DNA of 64,000 bases from Lactobacillus sp. ESL0785 (GCF_029395455.1 NZ_CP113916.1:558001-622000); one strand, 5' to 3'. Positions 44,231-55,602 are shown, counted from the first letter of the stretch. Notes: a model not told the origin generated them from the letters alone. A program made the numbers and translations.

Positions 44231-45157
44231 ATGGCAAAAAATTATGATGTAATTATCATTGGTGCTGGTCCTGGTGGAATGACAGCTGCTCTTTATGCTT
44301 CCCGAGCTAATTTATCAGTGTTGCTCCTTGATCGTGGACTTTATGGCGGTCAGATGAATAATACTGATGCAATTGACAATTATCCTGGCTTCAGTGATGT
44401 GAAGGGACCAGAATTGGGCGAAAAAATGTATAATTCAATTATGCGTTTTGGTGCTGAATTTGAATACGGTGACGTTCAATCGGTTGAGCTTGATGGTAAT
44501 ACAAAAGTTGTTAAGACTGATGCTGGTGAATATACTACGCAAGCTTTGATTATTGCGACTGGTGCTGATCATCGTCACTTGGGTGTTCCCGGTGAAGAAG
44601 AATATTCAGGCAAGGGTGTTTCTTATTGTGCGGTTTGTGATGCGGCCTTTTTTAAGGATGAAGACATTGCAGTTATCGGTGGCGGCGATTCAGCAATTGA
44701 AGAAGGTATTTATCTTGCTCAATCTGCTAAGTCAGTAACGGTTATCCACCGTCGTGACCAATTACGGGCACAGGCTACTTTGCAAAAGCGAGCATTTGCT
44801 AATGATAAGATGCACTTTATCTGGAATGCTAATACTAAGTCAATTGATGGTGATGGGCAAAAAGTAACCGGCGTAACTTACCAGGATAAAGAAACTGGTG
44901 CAGAGAAGCAGATAGCTACTCGTGGTGTATTTATTTATGTTGGTATGTTGCCGCAGACGACCCCATTTAATGATTTAGGTATTCTAGATAATAAGGGCTG
45001 GATTCCTACTGATGAACATATGCATACTAAAGTTGCTGGCGTTTTTGCTCTTGGCGATGTCCGAGCAAAAGATTTACGCCAGATTGCTAATGCAGTTGGT
45101 GAAGGTAGTGTTGCTGGTCAAGAGGCATATAACTATTTGCAAAAATTAAATGATTAG
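44231..45157 (+). CDS. trxB: Thioredoxin reductase
   Basis: FAD-containing enzyme that reduces thioredoxin with NADPH. The product is 308 residues. The FAD-binding GAGPGGMTAALYASRA lies at the N-terminus. The redox centre CAVC is at residues 133-136, within SYCAVCDAAFF. The NADPH-binding motif is IGGGDSAIEEG. The C-terminal FAD segment is VFALGDVRAKDLRQIANAVGEGSVA. It fits the Spx oxidative-stress context of the window: trxB is a Spx target in Bacillus. A terminator follows. Confidence 0.98.
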   Translation: MAKNYDVIIIGAGPGGMTAALYASRANLSVLLLDRGLYGGQMNNTDAIDNYPGFSDVKGPELGEKMYNSIMRFGAEFEYGDVQSVELDGNTKVVKTDAGEYTTQALIIATGADHRHLGVPGEEEYSGKGVSYCAVCDAAFFKDEDIAVIGGGDSAIEEGIYLAQSAKSVTVIHRRDQLRAQATLQKRAFANDKMHFIWNANTKSIDGDGQKVTGVTYQDKETGAEKQIATRGVFIYVGMLPQTTPFNDLGILDNKGWIPTDEHMHTKVAGVFALGDVRAKDLRQIANAVGEGSVAGQEAYNYLQKLND

Positions 45158-45161
45158 ATAT

Positions 45162-45192
45162 AAGAATTCAGCGTAAGTTGAATTCTTTTTAT
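45162..45192 (+). terminator. Rho-independent terminator after trxB
   Basis: Nine-base-pair stem AAGAATTCA / TGAATTCTT around an eight-base loop, followed by TTT and T-rich sequence. Confidence 0.8.
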
Positions 45193-45265
45193 TTTGCTAA
45201 GCTAATTAATGTTAAAATAGACAAGATGAAACCGGATTTATTTTTAGAAAAAGGGGAATAGTACT

Positions 45266-46993
45266 TTGATTAATGCAGAAGAAACTTTTAAAAAATGGCA
45301 AGCAGCTCCTGATATGCCAGATTATTTAGCAGCCCAATTGACAGAATTGGGTCAGGATGCCACATGGGTTCAAGATGCTTTTGGTCAAGAGATTAATTTT
45401 GGCACTGCAGGGATGCGTGGCCGTCTTGAGCCGGGAATTAACCGAATTAATGTTTTTACAATTAAATGGGTAACCGAAGGGTTGGCTCGCTTAATTACTG
45501 AAAATGGTGCGACAGCACAGAAACGTGGCGTTGCAATTTCATTTGATTCGCGGTATCACTCACGTGAATTTGCGCAAATTGCTGCCCGGGTTTTGGGAGC
45601 ACATGGTATTCATGTTTACTTATTTGACGATTTGCGGCCAACGCCAGAATTATCATTTGCAGTGCGACATTTACATGCTTTTGCTGGAATTAACATTACA
45701 GCTTCTCACAATGCTAAGCAATATAATGGCTATAAGGTTTATGGCTCAGACGGCGCGCAAATGGGTCCTGAAAATGCTAACCGGGTGTTTGCTCATGCTG
45801 AACAAGTTACTGATATTTTTGCAATTAAGGCAGCTCCAGTTGAGCAATTACGGTCTCAAGGACTGTTACAGTTAATTGGTGAAGACCTTGATGAAGCCTA
45901 CTTGGCAGAACTCAAGACTGTTAATGTTAATAAACCGTTGATTAAGGAAAACGCAAATAAGCTGAAAATTATTTATTCACCTTTACACGGAACGGGTAAG
46001 ATGCTTTATGAGCGGGCATTTCGCCAAAATGGTTTTACTAATATTATTCCAGTTCCTAGTCAATCCATTATTGACCCAGAATTTCCTACTACGAAAAAAC
46101 CAAATCCAGAATATCGGGATGTGTTTGATCCGGGAGTTGCTTTAGCTAATGAAAAGCAGGCAGATTTAATTATTGCAACAGATCCGGATGCTGACCGGAT
46201 GGGCGCATGTGTACGGACTGAAAAGGGTGATTTTCAAGTTTTAACGGGGAACCAAATTGCTACTTTAATGGCTTATTATTTATTGGTTAACTTGAAGGAC
46301 AGTGGTCAATTAACACCAAATTATGAATTGATTACGTCAATTGTTTCTAGTCAAATGCCATTGAAGATTGCTCGTGATTTTGGCATTAAAACTAAGTCGG
46401 TTTTGACCGGGTTCAAGTTTATTGGTGAAGAAGTTGACCGGATGAATAAAGCACATGATGGTCAGTTCTTGATGGGCTTTGAAGAAAGTTATGGTTATTT
46501 GTTTAAGCCATTTGCGCGTGACAAGGATGCAATGCAAGGAGCACTAATGTTCGCTGAAGTTGCTTCTTATTATGCTTCGCGTAAAATGACGGTTTTAGAT
46601 GGTTTAAAAGAAATTTGGCAGAAATACGGTACTTCTTATGAAATCACGCGGGCAATTGAAATGCCGGGAATTGGCGGGCAAAAGAAGATGGCAGCGTTAA
46701 TGACTAAATTGCGTGCAGCACAATTAACGACAATTAATGGCGTGCAGGTTGTTAAGATGCAGGACTTTTTAACTCAAGAAGAGACGGTTAAGGGCCAAAC
46801 TACAGCCATGACTGACTTGCCGAAGTCGAATGTCTTGAAGTACTTTCTAGCTGATGAAACCTGGTTGGCACTTAGACCATCGGGTACTGAACCGGTAATT
46901 AAGGCTTATGTTGGTGTTAATCAACCGGATATTACAACTGCAGAAAAAGCAGCTTCTACTTATCAAGTAGCTTTGGCTGAACTGTTAAAATAA
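45266..46993 (+). CDS. pgcA: Phosphoglucomutase/phosphomannomutase (PgcA-like)
   Basis: Alpha-D-phosphohexomutase converting glucose-6-phosphate to glucose-1-phosphate for UDP-glucose and wall polymer synthesis. The product is 575 residues. The catalytic phosphoserine is Ser147 in ITASHNAKQYNGYK. The metal-binding loop is TDPDADRMG, the sugar-specificity loop GFEESYG, and the phosphate-binding loop RPSGTEPVIKAY. The start is TTG 45266 after AAGGGGAA. Confidence 0.96.
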   Translation: MINAEETFKKWQAAPDMPDYLAAQLTELGQDATWVQDAFGQEINFGTAGMRGRLEPGINRINVFTIKWVTEGLARLITENGATAQKRGVAISFDSRYHSREFAQIAARVLGAHGIHVYLFDDLRPTPELSFAVRHLHAFAGINITASHNAKQYNGYKVYGSDGAQMGPENANRVFAHAEQVTDIFAIKAAPVEQLRSQGLLQLIGEDLDEAYLAELKTVNVNKPLIKENANKLKIIYSPLHGTGKMLYERAFRQNGFTNIIPVPSQSIIDPEFPTTKKPNPEYRDVFDPGVALANEKQADLIIATDPDADRMGACVRTEKGDFQVLTGNQIATLMAYYLLVNLKDSGQLTPNYELITSIVSSQMPLKIARDFGIKTKSVLTGFKFIGEEVDRMNKAHDGQFLMGFEESYGYLFKPFARDKDAMQGALMFAEVASYYASRKMTVLDGLKEIWQKYGTSYEITRAIEMPGIGGQKKMAALMTKLRAAQLTTINGVQVVKMQDFLTQEETVKGQTTAMTDLPKSNVLKYFLADETWLALRPSGTEPVIKAYVGVNQPDITTAEKAASTYQVALAELLK

Positions 46994-47006
46994 GCTGAAT
47001 CGCGTG

Positions 47007-47020
47007 CGAAAATATGTTCG
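47007..47020 (+). promoter_or_regulatory. LexA (SOS) box upstream of uvrB
   Basis: CGAAAATATGTTCG matches the Gram-positive LexA consensus CGAACATATGTTCG at 13 of 14 positions. It lies 69 bases upstream of the uvrB start and just before TA-rich -10 candidates (TAAAAT 47027, TAGAAT 47032). Confidence 0.85.
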
Positions 47021-47045
47021 CTGTAGTAAAATAGAATACATTAAT

Positions 47046-47074
47046 AAAAGTTGGGCTTTTGGTCCAACTTTTTT
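47046..47074 (+). terminator. Terminator-like hairpin between the SOS promoter region and uvrB
   Basis: Nine-base-pair stem AAAAGTTGG / CCAACTTTT followed by a T run, ending a few bases before the uvrB ribosome site GAGGAG. It could end pgcA transcripts. But it sits downstream of the LexA box, so it would also be in the uvrB leader. Confidence 0.75.
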
Positions 47075-47089
47075 ACGAGGAGTCTTTTG

Positions 47090-49135
47090 ATGATTAAGCG
47101 ACAAGAAAAGCATAAATTTGAACTTGTATCAAAATTTAAACCAGCTGGTGACCAGCAACAAGCGATTGATCAACTAACTGCTGGCTTTAAGAAGGGTGAT
47201 AAAGAACAAATTCTTGAAGGAGCTACTGGAACTGGTAAAACCTTTACGATGGCTAATATTATTGCTAATTTAAATAAACCAACGTTGGTTATTTCTCATA
47301 ATAAAACTTTAGTTGGGCAATTATATGGTGAATTTAAGGAGTTTTTTCCACATAATGCTGTTGATTATTTTGTCTCTTACTATGATTATTATCAACCTGA
47401 AGCTTATGTGCCCCAGTCAGATACTTATATTGAAAAAGATTCGGCAATTAATGACGAGATCGACCAGTTGCGCCACCAGGCGACTAGTGACTTAATGGAG
47501 CGCAATGATGTAATCGTTGTGGCTTCTGTTTCTTGCATTTATGGGTTAGGGGACCCGCATGAATATGCTGCTAGTGTAATCACTTTCCATGAAGGTGAAG
47601 AATATGATCGTAATACCCTACTGCGGGATTTGGTTAATATTCAATATGATCGCAACGACATTGATTTTCAGCGTGGTCGTTTTCGCGTGCGGGGTGATAG
47701 CGTTGAAGTTTTTCCAGCAGGTAATTCCAACCATGCTTATCGGATTGAATTTTTTGGTGATGAAATTGATCGGATTGTGGAAGTTGATGCGTTAACTGGT
47801 GAAGTAATCGGTGAACGTGAAAGCATCTCATTGTTTCCAGCTACGCACTTTATGACTAATGATGAACAAATGCGGCGGGCTTTGAAATTAATTTCGCAAG
47901 AAATGAAACTGCAGGTAAAGGAATTTGAAGGCGAAGGCAAACTGCTGGAAGCTGAGCGAATTAAGCAGCGGACTACTTATGATATGGAAATGATGAATGA
48001 GGTTGGCTATACCAACGGCATTGAAAATTATTCAAGACATATGGAAGGCCGTAAGGAAGGTGAGCCACCGTATACACTGCTTGACTTCTTCCCTGACGAT
48101 TTTTTGATTTTGATTGATGAATCACACGCAACAATGCCAGAAATCAGGGCAATGTATAATGGTGACCGTAATCGGAAGAAGACATTGATTGATTATGGTT
48201 TTCGCTTACCATCGGCACTTGATAACCGTCCGCTAAAATTACAAGAATTTGAAAAGCATGTTAATCAAATTTTATATGTTTCGGCAACGCCGGGTGACTA
48301 TGAATTAGAACGAACTGACGATAAGGTAGAACAGATTATCAGGCCGACAGGCTTGCTTGATCCTCAGATTGAGGTCCGGCCAATTGAAGGCCAGATTGAT
48401 GACTTAGTAGCAGAAATTAATCAACGCATTGATCATAATGAGCGAGTTTTTGTCACGACTTTGACCAAAAAAATGGCTGAAGATTTAACCGATTACCTCA
48501 AAGATTTGGGCATTAAGGTCCAATATTTGCACTCTGATGTTAAAACACTTGAGCGGATGCAAATTTTACGTGATTTACGACTTGGTAAATACGACGTGCT
48601 AATTGGAATTAACTTACTGCGCGAAGGGATTGACGTGCCAGAAGTTTCTTTAGTTGCGATTTTAGATGCTGATAAGGAAGGTTTTTTACGGGCCTACCGT
48701 CCTCTAGTCCAAACAATGGGTCGTGCTTCGCGTAATCAAAATGGTAAAGTTATCATGTATGCGGATTCAATCACTGATTCAATGCATGAGGCGATTGATG
48801 CGACACAGCGCCGGCGAAAATTACAGATTGCTTTTAATGAAGAACATGGTATTACGCCTAAGACAATTGTAAAGCCCATTCGGGATGCTATCTCGGCTAC
48901 TAAGCAGGCTGATGATGTACCTAACAGTGATAGCTTTGCCGATCTTAACTTTGATGAGTTAACGGCTAAGCAAAAGAAAACAATGATTTCTGATTTACGT
49001 CAGCAAATGCAAGCTGCTGCTAAGAAACTGGACTTTGAGGGTGCAGCTAATTTGCGGGATGCAATTATGGAATTAGAAAATTCAACGAGAAAACCGATTA
49101 AGAAAAAAGGAAAAACATTAAATGGTAAACGATAA
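47090..49135 (+). CDS. uvrB: Excinuclease ABC subunit B
   Basis: Damage-verification helicase of nucleotide excision repair, acting with UvrA and UvrC. The product is 681 residues. Walker A is GATGTGKT. The beta-hairpin segment [20 protein letters not shown] follows. Helicase motifs include [17 protein letters not shown] DESH and the late [14 protein letters not shown]. The C-terminal UVR motif (about 630-665) is the UvrC contact. The start is ATG 47090 after GAGGAG; in-frame codons upstream overlap the hairpin. SOS control is expected from the LexA box. It overlaps uvrA by 14 bases. Confidence 0.98.
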   Translation: MIKRQEKHKFELVSKFKPAGDQQQAIDQLTAGFKKGDKEQILEGATGTGKTFTMANIIANLNKPTLVISHNKTLVGQLYGEFKEFFPHNAVDYFVSYYDYYQPEAYVPQSDTYIEKDSAINDEIDQLRHQATSDLMERNDVIVVASVSCIYGLGDPHEYAASVITFHEGEEYDRNTLLRDLVNIQYDRNDIDFQRGRFRVRGDSVEVFPAGNSNHAYRIEFFGDEIDRIVEVDALTGEVIGERESISLFPATHFMTNDEQMRRALKLISQEMKLQVKEFEGEGKLLEAERIKQRTTYDMEMMNEVGYTNGIENYSRHMEGRKEGEPPYTLLDFFPDDFLILIDESHATMPEIRAMYNGDRNRKKTLIDYGFRLPSALDNRPLKLQEFEKHVNQILYVSATPGDYELERTDDKVEQIIRPTGLLDPQIEVRPIEGQIDDLVAEINQRIDHNERVFVTTLTKKMAEDLTDYLKDLGIKVQYLHSDVKTLERMQILRDLRLGKYDVLIGINLLREGIDVPEVSLVAILDADKEGFLRAYRPLVQTMGRASRNQNGKVIMYADSITDSMHEAIDATQRRRKLQIAFNEEHGITPKTIVKPIRDAISATKQADDVPNSDSFADLNFDELTAKQKKTMISDLRQQMQAAAKKLDFEGAANLRDAIMELENSTRKPIKKKGKTLNGKR

Positions 49136-51974
49136 AATCGTTATTCGGGGTGCGCGGGAGCATAACCTCAAGGATATTAATTTAACAATTCCGAAAGATA
49201 AACTGGTAGTCATTACTGGCTTGTCGGGTTCTGGAAAAAGTTCCCTGGCCTTTGATACCTTATACGCTGAAGGGCGTCGGCGGTATGTGCAATCACTATC
49301 GAGTTATGCGCGCCAGTTTTTAGGTCAAATGGATAAACCAGATGTTGATGCAATTGATGGCTTAAACCCAGCCATTTCAATTGACCAAAAGACGACATCA
49401 CATAATCCCCGTTCAACTGTGGGCACGGTAACGGAAATTAATGATTATTTACGTTTGCTTTGGGCACGAGTAGGACATCCAATTTGTCCTAATGATGGCA
49501 CCCTAATTGAACGGCAATCAGCACAACAGATGGTTGATCGGATTCTTAAATTGCCTGAACGTAGTAAAATTCAATTGTTAGCACCAGTTGTTAGATCAAA
49601 GCGTGGTGAACACAAAGAAGTTTTTAAGCGGGTACAGCGTGCGGGTTATGTTCGTGTATTAGTTGATGGTGAAATGCATGAAATTGGCGAAGATTTTGCT
49701 TTGGCAAAAAATAAGCGCCACACAATTGATATTGTCGTTGATCGGTTAATTGTTAAAGACGGCATTCGATCACGCTTATTTGATTCGGTAGAAGCCGCGC
49801 TGCGTTTGTCTGATGGTTATATGAATGTTGATGTCATCGGTGACAAAATGCTGAATTTTTCGGAATATTATGCTTGTCCTAAGTGTGGTTTTACGGTGGG
49901 TGAGATGGAACCACGGCTCTTTTCGTTCAATGCTCCGTTTGGTGCTTGTCCTGATTGTGATGGCTTGGGTGTTAAGTTATCTGTTGACGAAGATTTAGTT
50001 ATTCCTGATAAGAGTAAAACTTTAGCAGCAGGTGCTGTTGCACCATGGAAAAATTCTAAGTATTATAGTGAAATGTTGGCGCAGGCCTGTGCAGCTTTGA
50101 AAATTCCACTTGATAAGCCATTCTTAAAATTAACGAAAAAGCAGCAAGAAACAGTCCTACATGGTTCAAGTAAGAAAATCAAATTTCATGTAACTGGTGA
50201 TTTTGGTGTCAATGATACCACGGCTGCCTTTGAAGGTGCGATGGCAAATGTTGAACGACGTTATCAACACCCGATGTCTAAATTTATGCGTGATGTAATG
50301 GGCAAGTATATGACGGAATTAACTTGTTCAACCTGTCATGGCAAGCGTCTTAATGAAAAGGCGTTGGCTGTTAAGGTGATGGGCAAGGATATAGCAGAAA
50401 CATCTGAATTAGCAATTAATAAGGCTTTAGACTTTTTTAATAATGTCCAGCTTGATGAACAGGAAACAATAATTGCTAAGCCAATTTTAAAAGAAGTGCG
50501 TGATCGCTTAACGTTTTTAAATAGCGTTGGTCTTGATTATCTAACATTATCGCGGTCTGCCAATACTTTATCTGGTGGGGAAGCTCAGCGAATTCGCTTG
50601 GCAACGCAAATTGGTTCTAATTTGTCAGGAGTGATGTATGTTTTGGATGAGCCTTCTATTGGGTTGCACCAACGGGATAATGATCGGTTAATTGCTGCAT
50701 TGAAAAAAATGCGTGATTTAGGCAATTCTTTGATTGTCGTTGAACATGACGATGAAACAATGCGCCAGGCAGATTACTTAATTGATATGGGTCCCGGCGC
50801 TGGAACTTATGGTGGTCAAGTCATGGCTGCTGGCACACCTGAAGAAGTTGAAGCTAATCCTAAGTCATTAACAGGTCAATATTTAACGGGGAAAAAATTT
50901 GTGCCGGTACCGTTAGAACGGCGAAAAGGTAATGGCAAAAAAATTACAATCACTGGTGCTGCAGAAAATAATCTAAAAAATATCAAGGTCGATTTTCCTT
51001 TAGGTAAGTTTATTGTAGTCAGCGGGGTATCCGGTTCAGGTAAATCAACGCTGGTTAACATGATTTTAAAACGGGCGTTAGCACAAAAGCTTAATCGCAA
51101 TCAGACTAAACCGGGTAAGTACAAGAGTATCAGCGGCTACAAAAATATTGAAAAAATTATCGATATTGACCAAAGTCCAATTGGACGAACGCCACGCAGT
51201 AATCCAGCAACTTATACCAGCGTTTTTGATGATATTCGTGCGCTGTTTGCGCAGACTAATGAAGCTAAGCTGCGCGGTTATACTAAGGCACGTTTTTCTT
51301 TTAACGTTAAGGGCGGACGCTGTGAAGCTTGCCACGGCGACGGTATTATCAAAATTGAAATGAACTTTTTACCAGATGTTTATGTACCGTGTGAAGTTTG
51401 CCATGGCAGTCGTTACAATTCAGAAACATTGGAAGTTACTTACCGGAAGAAGAATATTGCTCAAGTGTTGGATATGACGATTAGTGAAGCCTGTGATTTC
51501 TTCAAAAATATCCCGAAGATTGCTCGTAAACTGCAGACAATCGTTGATGTGGGCTTGGGCTACGTTAAATTAGGTCAATCAGCGACAACTCTGTCAGGTG
51601 GGGAAGCCCAAAGAATGAAATTAGCAGCAGAATTGCAAAAATTATCAACCGGGAAGAATTTTTATATTCTTGATGAACCAACAACTGGTTTGCATACTGA
51701 TGATATTAAGCGACTGCTGGAAGTGTTGCAGCGACTTGTTGATGAAGGAAACACAGTTTTAATTATTGAGCATAACCTTGATGTGATTAAGAATGCAGAT
51801 TGGTTAATTGACCTTGGCCCTGAAGGCGGCGAAGGTGGTGGGACAATTGTGGCAACTGGTACACCAGAAGAAGTTGCCGAAATAAAAGAAAGTTATACTG
51901 GTCAGTATCTCAAACCGGTTCTAGTGCGTGACACAAAGTTGACTAAATTAGCAGCCAAGCAACAAGACAAATAA
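49122..51974 (+). CDS. uvrA: Excinuclease ABC subunit A
   Basis: DNA damage sensor of nucleotide excision repair, an ABC-type ATPase dimer. The product is 950 residues. Two ATPase modules have Walker [10 protein letters not shown] near the N-terminus and GVSGSGKST near residue 640. Two signatures, [12 protein letters not shown] and [12 protein letters not shown], are present. Zinc modules have Cys pairs CPKC/CPDC and CEAC/CEVC. It is translated from an ATG inside the end of uvrB. It shares the SOS-controlled transcript. Confidence 0.98.
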   Translation: MVNDKIVIRGAREHNLKDINLTIPKDKLVVITGLSGSGKSSLAFDTLYAEGRRRYVQSLSSYARQFLGQMDKPDVDAIDGLNPAISIDQKTTSHNPRSTVGTVTEINDYLRLLWARVGHPICPNDGTLIERQSAQQMVDRILKLPERSKIQLLAPVVRSKRGEHKEVFKRVQRAGYVRVLVDGEMHEIGEDFALAKNKRHTIDIVVDRLIVKDGIRSRLFDSVEAALRLSDGYMNVDVIGDKMLNFSEYYACPKCGFTVGEMEPRLFSFNAPFGACPDCDGLGVKLSVDEDLVIPDKSKTLAAGAVAPWKNSKYYSEMLAQACAALKIPLDKPFLKLTKKQQETVLHGSSKKIKFHVTGDFGVNDTTAAFEGAMANVERRYQHPMSKFMRDVMGKYMTELTCSTCHGKRLNEKALAVKVMGKDIAETSELAINKALDFFNNVQLDEQETIIAKPILKEVRDRLTFLNSVGLDYLTLSRSANTLSGGEAQRIRLATQIGSNLSGVMYVLDEPSIGLHQRDNDRLIAALKKMRDLGNSLIVVEHDDETMRQADYLIDMGPGAGTYGGQVMAAGTPEEVEANPKSLTGQYLTGKKFVPVPLERRKGNGKKITITGAAENNLKNIKVDFPLGKFIVVSGVSGSGKSTLVNMILKRALAQKLNRNQTKPGKYKSISGYKNIEKIIDIDQSPIGRTPRSNPATYTSVFDDIRALFAQTNEAKLRGYTKARFSFNVKGGRCEACHGDGIIKIEMNFLPDVYVPCEVCHGSRYNSETLEVTYRKKNIAQVLDMTISEACDFFKNIPKIARKLQTIVDVGLGYVKLGQSATTLSGGEAQRMKLAAELQKLSTGKNFYILDEPTTGLHTDDIKRLLEVLQRLVDEGNTVLIIEHNLDVIKNADWLIDLGPEGGEGGGTIVATGTPEEVAEIKESYTGQYLKPVLVRDTKLTKLAAKQQDK

Positions 51975-52025
51975 CATTTAATTATTTATTAAAAAGTGTA
52001 CAATAAAGCACAAGGAGGACTGAAA

Positions 52026-52568
52026 ATGGATAATTTTTCTAATTATAACGAACATCATGGCTTTGATTGGGCTGCTTTACTAGCAGGTGTATTAATGATT
52101 GTGGCGGGGTTATTTTTGCTACGTCATCCAGGTAAAGCTTTGCACGCGTTTGTTTTATTATTTGCCATTTTGTCGATTGTGCAAGGATTTGTATGGCTTG
52201 CTTTTTATAGTCATTTTCACTATTTTATTTCCTTTAGTTGGCTATCAATATTTTCTGGGGTGCTAGATATTTTGATTGGAATTATGTTCCTTTATTCATA
52301 TGATGCTGGTGGCTTGACGATTGCATATTTGTTTGCTTTTTGGTTTTTGTTTGATTCAATTTCGGGAATTAGTGTTTCGTGGCATATGCGTAAAGTCTCG
52401 CGCTTTTACTTCTGGTTTACATTGATTTTAAATATTTTTGGCTTATTAATATCGCTTAGTTTGATGTTTAATCCGGCCTTATCGGCATTAACCTTAATTT
52501 GGCTGATTTCGTTTTGGCTGCTTATCTTTGGTATTAATGAAATTGTTGCCGCCTTTGCGCGCAGATGA
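52026..52568 (+). CDS. HdeD/DUF308 family membrane protein
   Basis: A 180-residue membrane protein with six predicted helices, resembling the HdeD/DUF308 family (E. coli HdeD is linked to acid resistance). The repeated pattern of helix pairs with Gly-rich turns, such as LAGVLMIVAGLFLLRHPGKAL and the later IFSGVLDILIGIMFLYSYDAGG, is typical. The start is ATG 52026 after AAGGAGG. It is separated from uvrA by 51 bases containing a TACAAT -10 candidate. Function in lactobacilli is unknown; acid stress is only a family guess. Confidence 0.82.
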   Translation: MDNFSNYNEHHGFDWAALLAGVLMIVAGLFLLRHPGKALHAFVLLFAILSIVQGFVWLAFYSHFHYFISFSWLSIFSGVLDILIGIMFLYSYDAGGLTIAYLFAFWFLFDSISGISVSWHMRKVSRFYFWFTLILNIFGLLISLSLMFNPALSALTLIWLISFWLLIFGINEIVAAFARR

Positions 52569-52581
52569 TTAGTAAATGATT

Positions 52582-52608
52582 AAAAAGGGTCCCAGCGGGA
52601 TCTTTTTT
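52582..52608 (+). terminator. Terminator after the DUF308 gene
   Basis: Imperfect stem around CCC AGC GGG, with G-U pairs, followed by TTTTTT. Confidence 0.7.
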
Positions 52609-52673
52609 ATTGCACTAAATACTTATGAAACACCCGGTATGCTATAATTTAGATAATTAGGGGGCTTGGCAAA

Positions 52674-53552
52674 ATGGCTAAAAAGAAAAAGCAATTATTG
52701 GTGGTCACAGGGATGAGTGGCGCTGGTAAAACAGTTGCATCACATTCGTTAGAAGATATGGGCTACTTTGTTGTCGATAATTTGCCGCCAACACTACTTG
52801 GCAGTTTTTGGGATTTAATTGTTAATTCTGATGACTTCACTAAGGTAGCAGTTGTGATTGATTTGCGGGTTAAAAGTTTTTATCGTGATTTACTGGATGA
52901 GATTAATTCGCTAGAAGACAATGGGACGGTTCAGACAACGATTCTCTTTTTGGATGCATCAGATGATGCATTAGTTGCTAGGTATAAAGAAACTCGGCGT
53001 CTGCCACCACTGGCAAGTAATGGACGACTACTTGATGGCATTAAGGAAGAGCGGCAAATTTTGACGGGAATTCGTAATCGCGCCAATTATATTATTGATA
53101 CATCAAAGTTGACAACGAAACAGTTAAAACAAAAATTACTAACAGAATTCAGCGATCGCCAAAAGCAGCCTTTTTCGATTGAAGTAATGTCATTTGGCTT
53201 TAAATATGGGCTGCCGATTGATGCTGATATTGTGATGGACGTGCGCTTTTTGCCTAATCCCTTCTATATTTCAGAATTAAGGCCATTTACGGGTTTAGAT
53301 AAGCGGGTAGCCAATTATGTAATGGATAAACGAGAAACGCAAATCTTTTATAACAGCTTGCTTGATTTATTAAAGATTGCCCTCCCTGGATATATTAAAG
53401 AGGGTAAAGAAAAATTAACGATTGCAATTGGCTGTACTGGTGGTCAACACCGGAGTGTCGCAATTGCCCAACAGCTTGCCCGTGATTTAGCTAAAAATAA
53501 TTATCCCGTGGATATTACGCACCGCGAGATTAGCCGCTACACTAGAAAATAG
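52674..53552 (+). CDS. rapZ: RNase adapter/nucleotide-binding protein RapZ (YvcJ)
   Basis: P-loop protein of 292 residues that hydrolyses ATP/GTP; in E. coli RapZ controls amino-sugar synthesis through small RNAs, and in Bacillus YvcJ affects competence. The P-loop GMSGAGKT is at residues 13-20. The conserved C-terminal domain includes SFGFKYGLPIDADIVMDVRFLPNP and the ending IGCTGGQHRSVAIA, a phosphate-binding-like motif. First gene of the conserved rapZ-yvcK-whiA operon; yvcK starts nine bases later. Confidence 0.96.
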   Translation: MAKKKKQLLVVTGMSGAGKTVASHSLEDMGYFVVDNLPPTLLGSFWDLIVNSDDFTKVAVVIDLRVKSFYRDLLDEINSLEDNGTVQTTILFLDASDDALVARYKETRRLPPLASNGRLLDGIKEERQILTGIRNRANYIIDTSKLTTKQLKQKLLTEFSDRQKQPFSIEVMSFGFKYGLPIDADIVMDVRFLPNPFYISELRPFTGLDKRVANYVMDKRETQIFYNSLLDLLKIALPGYIKEGKEKLTIAIGCTGGQHRSVAIAQQLARDLAKNNYPVDITHREISRYTRK

Positions 53553-53561
53553 GTGAATTCG

Positions 53562-54599
53562 ATGATGAATAGAGAAGGAAAAATAATTCGGGTGATTAAA
53601 AATCGTCGGCCGAAAGTTGTTGTCATCGGTGGGGGCACTGGTTTGCCCGTGATTTTGAATGCCTTAAAAGATCAGAATGCAGAAATTACGGCGATTGTTA
53701 CCGTTTCTGATGATGGTGGATCGTCTGGTTCAATCCGCAATTTTATTAACGTGGTGCCACCTGGCGATATTCGTAATGTGCTGGTTGCCTTGAGCGATAT
53801 TCCCCAAGAGGAAAAGAATATTTTTCAATACCGGTTTGATTCTTCGGACTCGTTTTTTTCAGGTCACGCAATTGGTAATTTAATTATTGCCGCTTTAAAT
53901 GAAATGCATGGTAATATTTTTGATGCTGTCCAGTCCTTGTCCAAAATGATGCACGTTGATGGTCATGTTTTTCCAGCTTCCAATGAACCATTGACACTTA
54001 ATGCGGAATTCGTGGATGGCACAATTCAGGCTGGTGAAAAAGAAATAACTGATAAGGATAAACGAATTAAGCGGGTTTGGGTAACGGATACTAATTCAGC
54101 TGCTGAACCAGAAGCTGTGTTACCAGTTTTGGCAGCAGTGATGCAGGCTGATGCAGTCGTTTTAGGACCCGGGAGTTTGTTCACGTCAATTTTGCCTAAT
54201 TTAATGATTCCTAATCTTGGTCAAGCAGTGCGAGAAACCAGTGCAGAAGTAATATATATTTGTAATATTATGACGCAGTTGGGCGAGACTGACCATTTTT
54301 CTGATAGTGAACACGTTGCAGTAATTAATAAGCATCTTGGCGGACACTATATTGATACAACCTTGTTGAATGGTGCCAAAATTGATATGAATAAATTTAA
54401 TCCTGCTGATTATGATGCTTATTTAGAACCAGTTAAAAATGACTTCGCCGGTTTACGAAAGCAAGGCTGTCGAGTAATTACCGCTGACTTTATTGACCAA
54501 CATAGTGGCTTAGTCTTTCATGATGGTCAAAAAGTAGCTTGCGAAATTATCAATTTGGCTTATGAAGCAATGTCCCGTAGAAAGAGGATTAACCAGTAA
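53562..54599 (+). CDS. yvcK: YvcK/CofD-like gluconeogenesis and cell-shape factor
   Basis: UDP-sugar-binding protein of 345 residues in the CofD-like (2-phospho-L-lactate transferase) fold. In Bacillus it is needed for growth on gluconeogenic carbon and for normal shape, with UDP-GlcNAc as ligand. The N-terminal [10 protein letters not shown] and SDDGGSSG segments are the family signature, with [13 protein letters not shown] following. The start is ATG 53562, five bases after AGGTG; GTG 53553 is an in-frame alternative. The stop overlaps the whiA start by one base. Confidence 0.95.
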   Translation: MMNREGKIIRVIKNRRPKVVVIGGGTGLPVILNALKDQNAEITAIVTVSDDGGSSGSIRNFINVVPPGDIRNVLVALSDIPQEEKNIFQYRFDSSDSFFSGHAIGNLIIAALNEMHGNIFDAVQSLSKMMHVDGHVFPASNEPLTLNAEFVDGTIQAGEKEITDKDKRIKRVWVTDTNSAAEPEAVLPVLAAVMQADAVVLGPGSLFTSILPNLMIPNLGQAVRETSAEVIYICNIMTQLGETDHFSDSEHVAVINKHLGGHYIDTTLLNGAKIDMNKFNPADYDAYLEPVKNDFAGLRKQGCRVITADFIDQHSGLVFHDGQKVACEIINLAYEAMSRRKRINQ

Positions 54600-55534
54600 T
54601 GGCCAGTTATGCAAGTAATGTTAAAAAGGAGTTAACGGCATTACCAATTCATCCAGAGCATGCTAAGGCTGAACTCGCAGCTTTTTTACGAATGAATGGT
54701 GTGCTCAACTTTCATGATCATAAATTTAGTTTGGATATTACAACGGAAAATCCGGCAATTGCCCGTCGAATTTTTTCTTTAATTAAAACGGCCTATCAGG
54801 TTGAACCGCTCTTGATTGTGTCGCGTAAAATGAAACTGAAGAAGAACAACCAGTATCTTGTTCGCCTGCAAAATCACGTGCGGGAAATCTTAACTAATTT
54901 GGAAATTTTAACAGCAACTTCTGGTATTATTACGCGGATTCCCAAACGAATTATTACGTCGAAAGAGGGCGCGATGTCCTATTTGCGTGGAGCTTTTCTA
55001 GCCAGTGGTAGTGTCAATAATCCTGAAACTAGCCGTTATCATTTGGAAATTTATTCAGCTTATGAGGATCATAATAATGATTTGCTGGCATTAATGAACC
55101 ATTACTTCTTTTTAAATGCAAAAACAACTAAGAGACGGCGCGGTTTTATTGTTTATCTTAAGGAAGCTGAAAAAATTGGTGATTTTTTGCATATTGTTGG
55201 GGCATTAAATGCGATGCTCTCTTTTGAAGATTTGCGAATTATGCGTGATATGCGTAATTCGGTGAACCGCTTGGTTAATTGCGACACAGCTAATTTGAAA
55301 AAGACAGCTACAGCGGCGGCTAAGCAAGTTGAGGATATTCAATTAATTGCGCAAAAAAAGGGTTTGGATACTCTACCTGAAAAGCTGCAAGATTTGGCCC
55401 GCTTGCGGTTAACTAATCCAGAATTATCCCTTAAGGAATTAGCGCAACAAGTTCCAGATGGCCCGATTTCTAAATCCGGTGTCAATCACCGCTTAAAAAA
55501 ATTACATGAAGTCGCTGAAAGTTTGAAAGGCTAA
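54599..55534 (+). CDS. whiA: WhiA family DNA-binding protein
   Basis: Two-domain DNA-binding protein, 311 residues. The N-terminal part (about 1-210) has the LAGLIDADG-endonuclease-like fold, here without catalytic function: YLRGAFLASGSVNNPETSRYHLEI is the characteristic stretch. The C-terminal helix-turn-helix (about 240-300) includes LSLKELAQQVPDGPISKSGVNHRLKKL. In Firmicutes WhiA influences division and chromosome segregation. The TAATG overlap couples it to yvcK. A terminator follows. Confidence 0.97.
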   Translation: MASYASNVKKELTALPIHPEHAKAELAAFLRMNGVLNFHDHKFSLDITTENPAIARRIFSLIKTAYQVEPLLIVSRKMKLKKNNQYLVRLQNHVREILTNLEILTATSGIITRIPKRIITSKEGAMSYLRGAFLASGSVNNPETSRYHLEIYSAYEDHNNDLLALMNHYFFLNAKTTKRRRGFIVYLKEAEKIGDFLHIVGALNAMLSFEDLRIMRDMRNSVNRLVNCDTANLKKTATAAAKQVEDIQLIAQKKGLDTLPEKLQDLARLRLTNPELSLKELAQQVPDGPISKSGVNHRLKKLHEVAESLKG

Positions 55535-55565
55535 AAGTGAATTTGCATGTTTTAAATAAAAAAAG

Positions 55566-55602
55566 CAGACATGATAGATAATCATGTCTGTTATTTTTAT
55601 AA
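55566..55602 (+). terminator. Terminator between whiA and the S9 peptidase gene
   Basis: Ten-base stem CAGACATGAT / ATCATGTCTG with a short loop and T-rich 3' side. It lies at the convergent 3' ends, so it may serve both genes. Confidence 0.85.
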
